A DNA stretch of 64,000 nucleotides from Arthrobacter sp. Soc17.1.1.1 (GTDB lineage: Bacteria > Actinomycetota > Actinomycetes > Actinomycetales > Micrococcaceae), in contig NZ_JBAJII010000001.1 in assembly GCF_036867195.1 (NCBI RefSeq), positions 1,798,001 to 1,862,000 of the forward strand, read 5' to 3'. A program made the translations under genes and the position numbers. Of the stretch, positions 9,272 to 22,928 are shown one piece after another (the stretch's first letter is position 1; each line of letters begins with the position of its first letter). The notes beneath the pieces were generated by a model. That model saw nothing but the letters and a program-made list of their open reading frames with translations. It was not told where the DNA came from and ran no database searches.

Positions 9272-10045
9272 ATGCGCTGGGATTCTGGACTGTACGCCCG
9301 CCATGCCGGTCACCGCGGGCGGCCGTTCTTCGACCTCGTGGCGCGGATCGACGACCCTTCTCCACGCAGCGTCGTCGACCTCGGCTGCGGCCCCGGCGAC
9401 CTGACGGAGGCGCTCGCGCGGCGATGGCCGGCCGCGGCGGTCCGGGGGGTCGATGCCAGCGCCGACATGATCGACGCCGCCCGCCGTCGCCCGGCGCCGC
9501 CGAACCTGTCCTTCGAGGAGGGCGACGTCCGCGACTACCGGCCGGGATCGGATGAGGTGGTCGTCACGAACGCGGTCCTCCAGTGGGTGCCCGGCCACCG
9601 GGACCTCGTCTCGGCCTGGGCGGAGGGGCTGCCGGCCGGAGGCTGGCTCGCGCTGCAGGTCCCCGGCAACTTCTCCGCACCGTCCCACGCCCTCCTGCGC
9701 GAGCACGCGGCGAGCCCCCGCTGGGCAGGGACGCTGGAGGGTGTGCTCCGCCACGACGACGCGGTCGGTGACCCCACCGATTATCTGCAGCTGCTCCTCG
9801 CCGCGGGCCTCGACGCCGACGTTTGGGAGACCACGTACCAGCAGGTGCTGCCGGGGGAGGACGCCGTGCTGGGCTGGGTGCGCGGTACCGCGCTGCGGCC
9901 CGTGCTGGAGGTGCTGTCCGACGCGGAGGCCGCCGAGTTCGAGGCCGGCTACGCGGACCTGCTCCGGACGGCCTACCCGCGGGGCGGGTACGGCACGGTG
10001 TTCGGCTTCCGCCGGATCTTCGCCGTCGGGCACCGCCCCGCCTGA
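9272..10045 (+). CDS. Trans-aconitate 2-methyltransferase-like SAM enzyme
   Basis: A 257-residue class I methyltransferase. The SAM-binding motif VVDLGCGPGDLT is near residues 32-43, with GVDASADMI as the second strand and NAVLQWVPGH as motif IV. The start MRWDSGLYARH and the motif spacing are those of trans-aconitate 2-methyltransferase (Tam), which methylates the aconitase inhibitor trans-aconitate. The ATG at 9272 is favoured over upstream in-frame codons by the family N-terminus and by the -10 box five bases before it. It converges on the metallo-hydrolase gene. Confidence 0.85.
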   Translation: MRWDSGLYARHAGHRGRPFFDLVARIDDPSPRSVVDLGCGPGDLTEALARRWPAAAVRGVDASADMIDAARRRPAPPNLSFEEGDVRDYRPGSDEVVVTNAVLQWVPGHRDLVSAWAEGLPAGGWLALQVPGNFSAPSHALLREHAASPRWAGTLEGVLRHDDAVGDPTDYLQLLLAAGLDADVWETTYQQVLPGEDAVLGWVRGTALRPVLEVLSDAEAAEFEAGYADLLRTAYPRGGYGTVFGFRRIFAVGHRPA

Positions 10046-10072
10046 GGGGGCCCGGTTCCTGCAGGCCACAGC

Positions 10073-10094
10073 GGACCGCAGCAAGCCGCGGTCT
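10073..10094. terminator. Weak hairpin between convergent genes
   Basis: GGACCGC (10073-10079) can pair with GCGGTCT (10088-10094) across an eight-base loop. It is a modest terminator candidate in a 58-base convergent gap. Confidence 0.35.
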
Positions 10095-10103
10095 GCCTCC
10101 GTC

Positions 10104-10754
10104 CTACCAGCCGCGCTGCTTCCACTCCGGGAGGGAGCCCCGCTCGGCACCGAGCGTGGTGCCGCGGCCGTGCCCCGGGTGCACGACGGTGTCGTCGGGC
10201 AGGCGGTCGAAGATCCGGGTCACGACGTCGTCGTACAGGGACGCGAAGCGCTCCGGGTAGCCCTGCGTGTTGCCCAGCCCGCCGGGGAACAGGGAATCAC
10301 CCGTGAACAGGTGCGCCGGTCCGTGGGGATCCCGGTAGAGGATCGCGATGGAGCCCGGCGTGTGGCCCCGGAGGTGGATGGCTTCGAGGTCGAAGCCCTC
10401 GAAGGAGCCGACGTCGCCGTGCCGTAGCGGGACATCCGTCGGCACGGCGATGTCCTCGACGTCGTCCGCGCCCGCGGCGGTGCGCGCCCTCACGGCCTCC
10501 ACGACCTCGGCGAGCGCGCGGACGTGGTCCCAGTGCGAGTGCGTGGTGATGACGAGGGCCACGCGGGCCTCGGCGTCCGTGTCCTCCTGGGCATCGGCGA
10601 GTAGGCCGAGGATCGCCGGGGCGTCGTCCGCGGCGTCGATGAGCACCTGCGCGCCACTCGACTTCGAGGTGAGGACGTACACGTTGTTGTCCATCTCGGA
10701 CACCGCGATGCTGCGGATGGTGAGCTCGCTGAGGTCGTGCAGGGGGCCGGTCAT
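10104..10754 (-). CDS. MBL-fold metallo-hydrolase (glyoxalase II-like)
   Basis: A 216-residue metallo-beta-lactamase-fold hydrolase. The dinuclear metal motif THSHWDH is near residue 75, a second histidine sits in HLRGHTPGSIA, an aspartate in FTGDSLFPGG and a last histidine in VHPGHGRGTT. This set matches the glyoxalase II/YcbL group, which hydrolyses thioesters such as lactoylated thiols. The substrate in a mycothiol-using actinobacterium is unknown. The ATG at 10754 is preferred over the GTG two codons upstream because TAGACT lies exactly six bases before it. Confidence 0.87.
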   Translation of the reverse strand: MTGPLHDLSELTIRSIAVSEMDNNVYVLTSKSSGAQVLIDAADDAPAILGLLADAQEDTDAEARVALVITTHSHWDHVRALAEVVEAVRARTAAGADDVEDIAVPTDVPLRHGDVGSFEGFDLEAIHLRGHTPGSIAILYRDPHGPAHLFTGDSLFPGGLGNTQGYPERFASLYDDVVTRIFDRLPDDTVVHPGHGRGTTLGAERGSLPEWKQRGW

Positions 10755-10766
10755 GAGCACAGTCTA
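10755..10766 (-). promoter_or_regulatory. Leaderless -10 box of the metallo-hydrolase gene
   Basis: On the minus strand TAGACT (10766-10761) is followed by six bases and the ATG at 10754. Confidence 0.55.
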
Positions 10767-10898
10767 GGCGCGGCGGGCAGAGGCGGGCACGGGCGGGCAC
10801 GGGCCGGCACCGGCGGGCAGGATCCCGGCGGGTAGGGTTCGAGGACACGGCGGCTCCCTCCGGCCCCGGCAGCAGATCCTCCCGGAAAGGGGCAGGGC

Positions 10899-11276
10899 GT
10901 GGAGCAGGACATCCCCCGGTGGCTCAGACTCGACCCGCAGAGCGCGGTACCACCCTTCGAGCAGGTCAAGCAGGCCGTCCTGGCGGCCGCCGCCTCGGGA
11001 AAGGCCGCCGTGGGGACGCGGCTGCCGCCGGTCCGCGGCCTCGCCACGCACCTCGGCATCGCCGCCAACACCGTCGCCCGGGCGTACCGCGAACTGGAGC
11101 AGGCAGGGGTGGTGGAGACCAGAGGCCGGGCCGGCACGGTCATCACCGCCGGGGGAGACGAGGCGCGCCGCCGGGTCGCCGCCGCGGCGGACGACTTCGC
11201 CGCCGTGGTGCGGTCCTCGGGGCTGTCCGAGCGCGACGCCGTGGCCGTCGTGCAGGCCGCATTGCGCCGAGCGTGA
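10899..11276 (+). CDS. Short GntR-family regulator (YtrA-like)
   Basis: A 125-residue DNA-binding protein consisting of a GntR winged helix (about residues 15-85) with the typical GTRLPPVRGLATHLGIAANT helix-turn-helix. Only a short C-terminal helix follows, and no effector or aminotransferase domain is present, as in the YtrA subfamily. YtrA regulators usually control ABC transporter operons next to them, but here the neighbours are a metallo-hydrolase and uvrA, so the target is unclear. GTG start with GAAAGGGG ahead of it. TAGGGT near 10832 may be its -10 box, giving a leader of about 60 bases. Confidence 0.85.
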   Translation: MEQDIPRWLRLDPQSAVPPFEQVKQAVLAAAASGKAAVGTRLPPVRGLATHLGIAANTVARAYRELEQAGVVETRGRAGTVITAGGDEARRRVAAAADDFAAVVRSSGLSERDAVAVVQAALRRA

Positions 11277-11320
11277 ACGGCGCGCCGGAGGGCGCGGCAA
11301 CCACGCGGGAAACACTCCAT

Positions 11321-11336
11321 TCGAATATGTCTTCGA
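11321..11336 (+). promoter_or_regulatory. LexA binding site (SOS box) of uvrA
   Basis: TCGAATATGTCTTCGA is a 16-base near-perfect match to the actinobacterial SOS consensus, with TCGAA and TTCGA half-sites at the correct spacing. It ends 13 bases before the TACAGT -10 box of uvrA, so bound LexA would cover the -35 region. uvrA is a classic SOS gene. Confidence 0.85.
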
Positions 11337-11349
11337 AGGCCTTTTCACC

Positions 11350-11361
11350 TACAGTGGATGA
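11350..11361 (+). promoter_or_regulatory. Leaderless -10 box of uvrA
   Basis: TACAGT (11350-11355) is followed by six bases and the GTG at 11362. This supports the GTG as start over the out-of-frame ATG at 11358. Confidence 0.6.
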
Positions 11362-14271
<2,910 letters not shown>

Positions 14272-14296
14272 CCCGACCCCGCCGGTCCGGGTATTC

Positions 14297-14329
14297 CCGG
14301 CAGGGCATGCATGACGCGTGCCCTGCCGG
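14297..14329 (+). terminator. Hairpin after uvrA
   Basis: CCGGCAGGGCA (14297-14307) and TGCCCTGCCGG (14319-14329) form an 11-bp perfect stem with an 11-base loop, 25 bases after the uvrA stop. Confidence 0.6.
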
Positions 14330-14358
14330 TGCTATGGCAAGCTTGCCCGGTGGCACAT

Positions 14359-15015
14359 ATGCATTCGCTGATACTCTTCGACCTCGACGGAACGCTTGTC
14401 GACCCGGCAGGAGCGATCACCGAGGGCATCGCGGACGCCCTGCGCCGCCACGGCCTCCCGGTGCCCGGAGACGACGCGCTCCGGGCCATGGTGGGTCCGC
14501 CCCTCGTCTCCTCGCTCACCGAGCGTGCCGGCGTGCCCGCCTCCCGGGTGCAGGACGTCCTGCGGACCTACCGCACGGGGTACGTGGACACGGGCATGGC
14601 ACAAAGCCGCCCCTACCCCGGGATCGCCCGCTGCGTCGAGGAGCTGGCGCGTCGCGGCGCGGTGGTCGCGGTCGCCACCCAGAAACCCGAGTGGCTCGCC
14701 GAGGAACTCCTCGCCGTACAGGGGCTCAGGCACCTCTTCGCCTCGGTGCACGGCTCCCCGCGGGACGAGACCAGGGCCGCTACCGGCAAGGCGTCGATCA
14801 TCCGGGCGGCCCTCGAACGGCACCCGGGCGCGGCCGGTTCCGCCGTCATGATCGGCGACCGGCGGCACGACGTCGAGGGTGCCTCCGCGAACGGCCTCCC
14901 GTGCATCGGCGTCGGCTGGGGCTTCGCGGCGCCGGGCGAACTGCAGGGCGCGGGGGCCACCGCCGTCGTGCAGACCGCGGACGAGCTGCTGGAGGTGCTC
15001 GGTGGGAGTCTATGA
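14359..15015 (+). CDS. HAD-superfamily phosphatase, phosphoglycolate phosphatase-like
   Basis: A 218-residue HAD hydrolase. Motif I is LILFDLDGTLVD at the extreme N-terminus (nucleophile Asp in FDLDGT), motif II lies in VAVATQKP, motif III includes the lysine of TGKASII and motif IV is MIGDRRHDVEG. The helical cap between motifs I and II matches the PGP/Gph group. The physiological substrate is unknown. The ATG at 14359 is favoured because it places motif I at residues 3-14. The last 14 bases overlap the start of the acyltransferase gene, indicating coupling. Confidence 0.85.
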   Translation: MHSLILFDLDGTLVDPAGAITEGIADALRRHGLPVPGDDALRAMVGPPLVSSLTERAGVPASRVQDVLRTYRTGYVDTGMAQSRPYPGIARCVEELARRGAVVAVATQKPEWLAEELLAVQGLRHLFASVHGSPRDETRAATGKASIIRAALERHPGAAGSAVMIGDRRHDVEGASANGLPCIGVGWGFAAPGELQGAGATAVVQTADELLEVLGGSL

Positions 15016-15670
15016 CCTGACGCGCAGCACCACCCGCGGGCTCATCGCCGGTCTCTGCCGCCCCACGGTCGAGGGCCTGCACCACGTTCCCGCTGACGGT
15101 CCGTTCATCGTCGCGGCGAACCACCTCTCCTTCCTCGACAGCGTCCTCGTGCAGGCGCTCATGCCCCGCCCCGTGGCCTTCTTCGCCAAGGCCGAGTACT
15201 TCACGGGCGCCGGCGTGAAGGGAGCCCTCATGAAGTCCTTCTTCGAGGGTGTGGGGTCGATCCCCGTCGAACGCGGGCAGCAGGCGGCCAGCGTCCAGGC
15301 CCTCAAGACGCTCCTCGACCTGCTGGAGAAGGGGGACGGCGTCGGCATCTACCCGGAGGGGACCCGCTCCCGCGACGGGAGGCTCTACCGGGGACGGACC
15401 GGCGTGGGCTGGCTCGCGCTCACCACCGGCGCCCCCGTGGTGCCGGTCGGACTTCTCGGCACCGATGCCCTGCAGCCCGCCGGGAAGAAGGGCATCCGGC
15501 CGCAGCACTTCACCCTGCGCGTCGGCCGGCCGCTGGTCTTCGCGAAGACCGGTCCCGGCCACCCGCTGCCCGCCCGGCGCAACGCCACGGACGCCATCAT
15601 GGACAGCATCGCCGCGCTCACCGGCCAGGACCGGGTGCCGCACTACAACCAGAGCCCGGCCGCCGAGTAG
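15002..15670 (+). CDS. plsC: 1-acyl-sn-glycerol-3-phosphate acyltransferase
   Basis: A 222-residue membrane-associated acyltransferase that makes phosphatidic acid. The catalytic NHLSFLDS (H-x4-D) is near residue 40 and the phosphate-binding YPEGTRSRDG near residue 118. A third conserved block, GAPVVPVGLLG, follows. The start is taken as GTG at 15002, which overlaps the end of the HAD gene by 14 bases and gives the usual family N-terminus. Coupling with a HAD phosphatase is common in actinobacteria. The chromosome may carry other PlsC paralogues. Confidence 0.88.
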   Translation: MGVYDLTRSTTRGLIAGLCRPTVEGLHHVPADGPFIVAANHLSFLDSVLVQALMPRPVAFFAKAEYFTGAGVKGALMKSFFEGVGSIPVERGQQAASVQALKTLLDLLEKGDGVGIYPEGTRSRDGRLYRGRTGVGWLALTTGAPVVPVGLLGTDALQPAGKKGIRPQHFTLRVGRPLVFAKTGPGHPLPARRNATDAIMDSIAALTGQDRVPHYNQSPAAE

Positions 15671-15800
15671 CCCGCCCAGCAGCCGGCCCGCGGCTGAGGC
15701 GCGCCCAGGGTAGCCGGCCCGTCCAGCAGCCCGCCCCGGACGGGCGTCAGCGGTCAGCGGAACCGGGCGGCCCGCGTCGGGCCGGGTAGCCGTCCGCACC

Positions 15801-15812
15801 TAGGATTGACGT
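15801..15812 (+). promoter_or_regulatory. Leaderless -10 box of uvrC
   Basis: TAGGAT (15801-15806) is followed by six bases and the GTG at 15813. No LexA palindrome is visible here. Confidence 0.6.
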
Positions 15813-17858
15813 GTGGCGAATCCAGTGACATACCGGCCGAAGACCGGCGAGATCCCGCTCGATCCGGGGGTCTACCGGTTCCGGGACGAGCACGGCCGCG
15901 TCATCTACGTGGGCAAGGCGAAGAACCTGCGCTCCCGCCTCAACTCCTACTTCGCGAACCCGCAGGGCCTGCTCCCCAAGACCCGCAGCATGGTCTTCAC
16001 CGCGGCGAGCGTCGAATGGACGGTCGTGGGCAGCGAGCTCGAGGCGCTGCAGCTCGAGTACACGTGGATCAAGGAGTTCGACCCGCGGTTCAACATCATG
16101 TTCCGCGACGACAAGTCCTACCCGTATCTCGCCGTCACCATGGGGGAGAAGTACCCCCGCGTGCAGGTCATGCGCGGCGATAAGAAGAAGGACACGCGCT
16201 ACTTCGGCCCGTTCTACCCGGCGAAGGCCATCCGCGAGACGGTCGACACCATGATCCGCGTCTTCCCGGTCAGGACCTGCAGCGCCGGGGTGTTCAAGCG
16301 CGCCGAACGGACCGGCAGGCCCTGCCTCCTCGGGTACATCGACAAGTGCTCCGCGCCGTGCGTGGGTCGCATCAGCCCCGAGGACCACAAGGCCCTCGCC
16401 GCGGACTTCTGCGACTTCATGTCCGGCGAGGCCAAGAAGTTCATCTCCGGGCTCGAGAAGAAGATGGCCGAGGCCGTCCAGGAACTCGACTACGAGTCCG
16501 CAGCGCGCCTCCGCGACGACATCGCGGCCCTCCGCCGCGTCTTCGAACGCAACACCGTCGTGCTCAGCGAGGACACGGACGCCGACATCTTCGCGATCAG
16601 GGAGGACGAGCTCGAGGCGGCAGCCCAGGTCTTCCACGTACGCGGCGGGCGCATCCGCGGCCAGCGCGGCTGGGTCGTGGAGAAGGTCGAGGACATGGAC
16701 ACCCCCGACCTCGTGGAACACCTGCTGCAGCAGGTCTACGGCGAGGGCAGCAGCAGCAACGAGCAGATCCCGCGCGAGGTCCTCGTCCCCGTGCTGCCGA
16801 GCAACTCCGACCAGATGCTCGAGTGGCTCCGCGGCCTGCGCGGCGCGCGCGTGGACGTGCGCGTGCCGCAGCGCGGGGACAAGGCCACCCTCATGGGCAC
16901 GGTGGAGCAGAACGCCGCCGAGGCGCTCCGCCTGCACAAGAGCCGCCGCGCCGGCGACATCACCACCCGGTCCACGGCGCTGCAGGAGCTCCAGGAGGCC
17001 CTCGACCTGCCCCAGCCGCTCATGCGCATCGAGTGCTTCGACATCTCCCACGTGCAGGGCACCAACGTCGTCGCGTCGATGGTCGTCGTCGAGGACGGCC
17101 TGCCGCGCAAGTCCGAGTACCGGAAGTTCTCCATCACGGGCGACGCCGCCCGGGACGACACCGCCTCCATGTACGACGTCATCCACCGCCGGTTCCGCAA
17201 CTACCTCGCGGGGAAGGCGGGCCCCGCGGTGGACGCCGCGGCCCCCGACCCGGAGACCGACCCCGTCGACGACGATGCGTCGGTCCTCGCGCACCCGGCC
17301 GTGGACGAGCCGTCCGGCGGGCCGCTGCAGGACACGACGACGGCGATCACCCGCAACCGGTTCGCCTACCCGCCGAACCTCGTGGTCGTCGACGGCGGCC
17401 CGCCGCAGGTCGCCGCGGCGTCGCGGGCGCTGGCCGACCTGGGGATCGACGACGTCTTCGTGATCGGCCTCGCCAAGCGCCTCGAGGAGGTGTGGATCCA
17501 GGACAGCGAGTTCCCGGTGATCCTCCCGCGCGCCTCGGAGGGGCTGTTCATGCTGCAGCGCATCCGCGACGAGGCGCACCGCTTCGCCATCACGTTCCAC
17601 CGCCAGAAGCGCGGCAAGTCGATGACGGCCTCGGCGCTCGACGAGATCGCCGGGCTCGGGCCCGCCAAGCGCAAGGCCCTGCTCAAGCACTTCGGGTCGG
17701 TCAAGAAGATTCGGGCGGCCACCGTCGAGGAGCTCGTCGAGGTGCCCGGCGTGGGCCCCACCCTCGCCGAGACGATCCGCACGTCCCTCGCCGTCGCACC
17801 CGAGGACGCGCCCGCCCCGGCCGTGAACATGGCCACGGGCGAGATCATCGAAGATTAG
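15813..17858 (+). CDS. uvrC: Excinuclease ABC subunit C
   Basis: UvrC makes both incisions around the lesion marked by UvrAB. The 681-residue protein has the GIY-YIG nuclease at the N-terminus ([20 protein letters not shown]), a UVR domain near residues 210-245 that contacts UvrB, the RNase H-like endonuclease domain ([12 protein letters not shown] and [10 protein letters not shown]) and tandem helix-hairpin-helix motifs at the C-terminus. An acidic insertion of about 40 residues (near 465-510) interrupts the RNase H-like domain, a feature of actinobacterial UvrC. The GTG start is set by the leaderless -10 box. rapZ follows after 90 bases. Confidence 0.97.
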   Translation: MANPVTYRPKTGEIPLDPGVYRFRDEHGRVIYVGKAKNLRSRLNSYFANPQGLLPKTRSMVFTAASVEWTVVGSELEALQLEYTWIKEFDPRFNIMFRDDKSYPYLAVTMGEKYPRVQVMRGDKKKDTRYFGPFYPAKAIRETVDTMIRVFPVRTCSAGVFKRAERTGRPCLLGYIDKCSAPCVGRISPEDHKALAADFCDFMSGEAKKFISGLEKKMAEAVQELDYESAARLRDDIAALRRVFERNTVVLSEDTDADIFAIREDELEAAAQVFHVRGGRIRGQRGWVVEKVEDMDTPDLVEHLLQQVYGEGSSSNEQIPREVLVPVLPSNSDQMLEWLRGLRGARVDVRVPQRGDKATLMGTVEQNAAEALRLHKSRRAGDITTRSTALQELQEALDLPQPLMRIECFDISHVQGTNVVASMVVVEDGLPRKSEYRKFSITGDAARDDTASMYDVIHRRFRNYLAGKAGPAVDAAAPDPETDPVDDDASVLAHPAVDEPSGGPLQDTTTAITRNRFAYPPNLVVVDGGPPQVAAASRALADLGIDDVFVIGLAKRLEEVWIQDSEFPVILPRASEGLFMLQRIRDEAHRFAITFHRQKRGKSMTASALDEIAGLGPAKRKALLKHFGSVKKIRAATVEELVEVPGVGPTLAETIRTSLAVAPEDAPAPAVNMATGEIIED

Positions 17859-17868
17859 CTAGGCTGAA

Positions 17869-17891
17869 GGCGCGGCCGCAGGCGCCGCGCC
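17869..17891 (+). terminator. Short hairpin between uvrC and rapZ
   Basis: GGCGCGGC (17869-17876) pairs perfectly with GCCGCGCC (17884-17891). It could be a weak terminator or a structured leader for rapZ. Confidence 0.3.
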
Positions 17892-17948
17892 ACCCCAGGG
17901 CAGGCCGGGAGACCGGCTGCCCCGTCGAGCCGGAACGGATGCACCACG

Positions 17949-18848
17949 ATGACTGAGGCCACGAGCCTGACTCCGGTCGAACCCGCCGAATCCGAGCTGC
18001 TGGTGGTGACCGGCATGTCGGGGGCCGGCCGCAGCACGGCCGCGAACGCCCTCGAGGACCACGGGTGGTACGTGGTGGAGAACCTCCCGCCGCAGATGCT
18101 CACCACGCTGACGGAGCTCGTCGCGCGGACGCCCGAGACCATCCCCAAGCTGGCCGTCGTCGTCGACGTGCGCGGCAAGGAGCTCTTCCGCGACATCCAG
18201 GCGTCCCTCGCGGGACTCCGCTCCGCCGGCGTGAAGTACCGGGTGCTGTTCCTCGACGCCGACGACGCCGTGCTGGTGCGGCGCTTCGAGCAGGGCCGCC
18301 GGCCGCACCCGCTGCAGGGCGACGGCCGCATCCTCGACGGGATCGCCGCCGAACGCGAGGTGCTGAAGGAACTGAAGCACTCCTCGGACGACGTGATCGA
18401 CACGACCGACCTCAATGTGCACGCCCTGGCCACCAAGGTCACGGAGCTGTTCTCCGAGTCCGGGCCGATCGTGCTGCGGCTGAACGTCATGAGCTTCGGC
18501 TTCAAGTACGGTCTCCCGGCGGACGCCAACTACGTGGCGGACGTCCGCTTCATCCCGAATCCCCACTGGGTCCCGGTGCTCCGCCCCCAGACGGGGCTCG
18601 ACGCACCGGTCCGCGACTACGTGCTCGGGGCGCAGGGAGCGGGGGACTTCATCGAACGCTACGTGAACGCCCTGATCCCGGTCCTCGACGGCTACCGCCG
18701 CGAGAACAAGCACTACGCCACCATCGCCGTGGGCTGCACGGGCGGCAAGCACCGCTCGGTGGCCGTCACCGAGGAGATCGCGCAGCGCCTGGCCCAGCTG
18801 CCGGGAGTGCAGGTCGCCGCGCACCACCGCGACCTCGGTCGTGAGTAG
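17949..18848 (+). CDS. rapZ: RapZ/YvcJ-family nucleotide-binding protein
   Basis: A 299-residue P-loop protein of the RapZ (YvcJ) family. Walker A is [11 protein letters not shown] near residue 25. The conserved C-terminal domain contains [18 protein letters not shown] and [14 protein letters not shown]. In E. coli RapZ directs RNase E to the GlmZ sRNA and controls amino-sugar synthesis. In Gram-positives it acts with YvcK and WhiA in a process that is less clear. It forms the first gene of the conserved rapZ-yvcK-whiA cluster, sharing one base with yvcK. Confidence 0.95.
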   Translation: MTEATSLTPVEPAESELLVVTGMSGAGRSTAANALEDHGWYVVENLPPQMLTTLTELVARTPETIPKLAVVVDVRGKELFRDIQASLAGLRSAGVKYRVLFLDADDAVLVRRFEQGRRPHPLQGDGRILDGIAAEREVLKELKHSSDDVIDTTDLNVHALATKVTELFSESGPIVLRLNVMSFGFKYGLPADANYVADVRFIPNPHWVPVLRPQTGLDAPVRDYVLGAQGAGDFIERYVNALIPVLDGYRRENKHYATIAVGCTGGKHRSVAVTEEIAQRLAQLPGVQVAAHHRDLGRE

Positions 18849-19870
18849 TGGGGCTGTTCTCCGGGCCGCTTCCCCTCGTCCCGCCGCCCGCACGCCGGCA
18901 GGGTGACTCCGGCGCCGGGCCGTCCGTCGTCGCCCTCGGCGGCGGCCACGGACTCTCGGCGTCGCTCTCGGCCCTGCGGCTCCTGACGCAGGAGCTGACC
19001 GCGGTGGTCACGGTCGCCGACGACGGCGGCTCCTCCGGGCGCCTCCGCCACGAGCTCGGGGTGCTGCCGCCCGGGGACCTGCGCATGGCCCTCGCCGCCC
19101 TGTGCGACGACACCGACTGGGGCCGGACGTGGCGCGACGTCATGCAGCACCGTTTCGCGGCACGCCCCGGCGTCGAGAGCCCGCTCGACGACCACGCCAT
19201 GGGCAACCTGCTGATCGTCACCCTGTGGGAGCTGCTGGGGGATCCGGTGGCGGGCCTGCAGTGGGCCGGCGCCCTCCTCGGCGCGCGCGGACGCGTCCTG
19301 CCCATGGCCGGCGTCCCGCTGACCATCGAGGGCGACCTCCTCAGCGAGGTGCAGGGAACCCTGCGGGTCACGACGGTGACCGGCCAGGCGAAGCTCGCCG
19401 TCGCCTCCGAGACGGGCAACGTGAGCAACGTCCGGCTCCTGCCACCCGCCGCCCCGGCCTGCAGGGACGCGCTGGAGGCCATCGAACTGGCCGACTGGGT
19501 GGTCCTCGGTCCGGGCTCCTGGTACACCTCCGTGCTGCCGCACCTGCTGCTGCCCGAGCTGCGGGACGCCCTGTGCCGCACCTCCGCGAAGCGGTGCCTC
19601 ACCATGAACCTGAGCAACGACACCAAGGAGACCCAGGGCATGAGCGCCGTGGACCACCTCCACGTGATCTCGCGGTACGCACCGGATTTCACGGTCGACG
19701 TCGTGCTCGCGGACCCGTCGGTGATCGCCGACCGGGAGGAGTTCGAGCGGGCGGTGGCGGGAATGGGCGGACGCGCCGTCTTCGGTACAGTGGGAGCTTC
19801 GACCGGTAAGCCCGTCCACGACCCGCTCCGGCTGGCGACGTCCTACAACGACATGTTCGGAGAGAACTAG
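18848..19870 (+). CDS. yvcK: YvcK/CofD-like UPF0052 protein (gluconeogenesis factor)
   Basis: A 340-residue Rossmann-like protein related to the CofD phosphotransferase. Diagnostic motifs are [16 protein letters not shown] near the N-terminus, [12 protein letters not shown] near residue 57 and [14 protein letters not shown] in the second half. YvcK/CuvA binds UDP-GlcNAc and affects cell-wall synthesis and growth on gluconeogenic carbon sources in other Gram-positives. The GTG start overlaps the rapZ stop (TAGTG). whiA follows after ten bases. Confidence 0.94.
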   Translation: MGLFSGPLPLVPPPARRQGDSGAGPSVVALGGGHGLSASLSALRLLTQELTAVVTVADDGGSSGRLRHELGVLPPGDLRMALAALCDDTDWGRTWRDVMQHRFAARPGVESPLDDHAMGNLLIVTLWELLGDPVAGLQWAGALLGARGRVLPMAGVPLTIEGDLLSEVQGTLRVTTVTGQAKLAVASETGNVSNVRLLPPAAPACRDALEAIELADWVVLGPGSWYTSVLPHLLLPELRDALCRTSAKRCLTMNLSNDTKETQGMSAVDHLHVISRYAPDFTVDVVLADPSVIADREEFERAVAGMGGRAVFGTVGASTGKPVHDPLRLATSYNDMFGEN

Positions 19871-19880
19871 GAGTGCATCT

Positions 19881-20861
19881 GTGGCCCTGACCGCCGACGT
19901 CAAAGAGGAGCTCTCGCACCTCGACGTCAAGAAATCCTCGGTCCGCAAGGCCGAGGTGTCCGCCCTCCTGAGATTCGCCGGGGGCCTCCACATCATCTCG
20001 GGCAGGATCGTCATCGAGGCCGAGGTGGACCTCGCCTCCACCGCCCGCCGGCTGCGCGCGGCCATCGCGGAGGTGTACGGCCACAACAGCGAGATCATCG
20101 TGGTCACCGGCGGCGGACTCAAGCGCGGCAACCGGTACGTGGTCCGCGTGGTCCGCGACGGCGAATCCCTGGCCCGCCAGACGGGCCTCCTCGACAGCCG
20201 CGGCCGCCCCGTGCGGGGCCTGCCCTCCGCCGTCGTCAACGGTTCGACGGCGGACGCCGAGGCCGTCTGGCGCGGTGCGTTCCTGGCGCACGGCTCGCTC
20301 ACCGAACCGGGCCGGTCCTCCTCCCTCGAGGTCACCTGCCCCGGCCCCGAATCCGCCCTCGCCCTCGTCGGCGCCGCACGCCGCCTCGACATCTCCGCGA
20401 AGGCGCGGGAGGTCCGTGGCATCGACCGCGTGGTCATCCGCGACGGTGACACCATCGCGGCGCTCCTGACCCGCATGGGCGCCCACGACGCACTCATGGT
20501 GTGGGAGGAGCGCCGCATGCGCAAGGAGGTCCGCGCCACCGCCAACCGCCTCGCCAACTTCGACGACGCGAACCTGCGCCGCTCCGCGCAGGCCGCCGTC
20601 GCCGCCGGAGCGCGCGTGGAGCGCGCCCTGGAGATCCTCGGCGAGAGCGTCCCCGAGCACCTGCGCTACGCGGGGGAGCTGCGCGTGGCCCACAAGCAGG
20701 CGAGCCTCGACGAACTCGGACGCCTCGCGGACCCTCCCATGACCAAGGACGCCATCGCCGGGCGCATCCGCAGGCTCCTCGCGATGGCCGACAAGCGGGC
20801 CTCGGACATCGGGATCCCCGGGACGGACGCGAATGTGACCGCGGACATGCTCGACGAGTGA
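19881..20861 (+). CDS. whiA: WhiA sporulation/cell-division regulator
   Basis: A 326-residue protein with an N-terminal LAGLIDADG-like domain and a C-terminal helix-turn-helix (around [20 protein letters not shown]). The opening [14 protein letters not shown] and the central [21 protein letters not shown] block are family signatures. In Streptomyces WhiA acts with WhiB to switch on division genes. In non-sporulating Gram-positives it affects division and chromosome segregation. GTG start. The gene is last in the rapZ-yvcK-whiA operon. Confidence 0.95.
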   Translation: MALTADVKEELSHLDVKKSSVRKAEVSALLRFAGGLHIISGRIVIEAEVDLASTARRLRAAIAEVYGHNSEIIVVTGGGLKRGNRYVVRVVRDGESLARQTGLLDSRGRPVRGLPSAVVNGSTADAEAVWRGAFLAHGSLTEPGRSSSLEVTCPGPESALALVGAARRLDISAKAREVRGIDRVVIRDGDTIAALLTRMGAHDALMVWEERRMRKEVRATANRLANFDDANLRRSAQAAVAAGARVERALEILGESVPEHLRYAGELRVAHKQASLDELGRLADPPMTKDAIAGRIRRLLAMADKRASDIGIPGTDANVTADMLDE

Positions 20862-21000
20862 AGAAGTGCATAGGATGGAACGGCAAGCCCGCTTCCGATC
20901 GACCGGGCCGCCTGCCCTCCGTATCCCGGGGACGACGGTCCGCGCGGGCGTCTGGGACCACACCGGAGATCGCACCTGAGATCACAACATGGAGGACTAC

Positions 21001-21630
21001 GTGAGCGAATACGTACTGCCGGATCTTGACTACGACTACGCGGCCCTCGAGCCGCACATCTCGGGCCGGATCATGGAGCTCCACCACTCCAAGCATCAGG
21101 CCACCTACGTCAAGGGCGCCAACGACGCCCTCGCGCAGCTCGCCGAGGCCCGCGAGAAGGGCGAGTTCGGCACCATCCCGAAGCTGTCCAAGGACCTGGC
21201 CTTCCACGTCGGCGGGGTGATCAACCACAGCATCTTCTGGAAGAACATGTCCCCCGAAGGCGGGGACAAGCCCGAGGGCGAGCTCGCCGCGGCCCTCGAC
21301 GACGCCTTCGGCTCCTTCGACGCCTTCCGCGCCCACTTCTCGGCAGCCGCCACCTCGCTGCAGGGCTCGGGCTGGGCCGTCCTCGCGTACGAGCCGCTGG
21401 GCCGGAACATCGTGATCGAGCAGCTCTATGACCAGCAGGGCAACGTGCCGGTGGGCACCATCCCGCTGCTCATGCTGGACATGTGGGAGCACGCCTTCTA
21501 CCTGGACTACGTCAACGTGAAGCCCGACTACGTCAAGGCCTGGTGGAACCTCGTCAACTGGGCCGATGTCCAGACCCGGTTCCAGGCGGCACGCACCGGC
21601 GCCTCGGTCCTCATCACGCCCGGCGCCTGA
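21001..21630 (+). CDS. sodA: Superoxide dismutase (Mn/Fe family)
   Basis: A cytoplasmic enzyme of 209 residues that dismutates superoxide. The four metal ligands are visible: His in [10 protein letters not shown], His in [11 protein letters not shown], and Asp and His in [14 protein letters not shown] placed the start at GTG 21001. The ATG four codons upstream contains the GGAGGA sequence that looks like the ribosome binding site for this GTG, and the protein then begins [18 protein letters not shown] as other family members do. A TAGGAT -10-like box near 20869 would leave a leader of about 120 bases. A strong hairpin follows. Confidence 0.95.
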   Translation: MSEYVLPDLDYDYAALEPHISGRIMELHHSKHQATYVKGANDALAQLAEAREKGEFGTIPKLSKDLAFHVGGVINHSIFWKNMSPEGGDKPEGELAAALDDAFGSFDAFRAHFSAAATSLQGSGWAVLAYEPLGRNIVIEQLYDQQGNVPVGTIPLLMLDMWEHAFYLDYVNVKPDYVKAWWNLVNWADVQTRFQAARTGASVLITPGA

Positions 21631-21634
21631 CGGT

Positions 21635-21676
21635 CCGCGGACGGGCTCGGCCGGCATCACGGCAGCCCGTCCGCGG
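21635..21676 (+). terminator. Terminator of sodA
   Basis: A 13-bp perfect stem, CCGCGGACGGGCT (21635-21647) with AGCCCGTCCGCGG (21664-21676), starts four bases after the stop. The rest of the 275-base gap before gapA shows no gene. A gapA promoter must lie there, but I see no convincing boxes. Confidence 0.7.
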
Positions 21677-21890
21677 CAACCGGCGTGGGGCACCCGGCGT
21701 CCCGGGTGCGTGCGACACGCCGTGCTGAGTAAGGTGGGAGCCGGGGGAGCCCCGGCCCCGCCGCAGGACCACCCGCTCCGCGAGGAGCCCGCAGGACCCG
21801 AAGAATTTCGGCACGAAGGTGTGCCCGGTACCAGATGTATACGTCGCCGGACTCGCCCGAAAGGGGTCAAGCAGGCGGCACCACCTATGA

Positions 21891-22916
<1,026 letters not shown>

Positions 22917-22928
22917 GCCGGTCCGCCC

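Noticed and set aside
20989..21000. ATG at 20989 as the sodA start
   Set aside because: It contains the GGAGGA ribosome binding site for the GTG at 21001, and the protein from that GTG has the normal family N-terminus.
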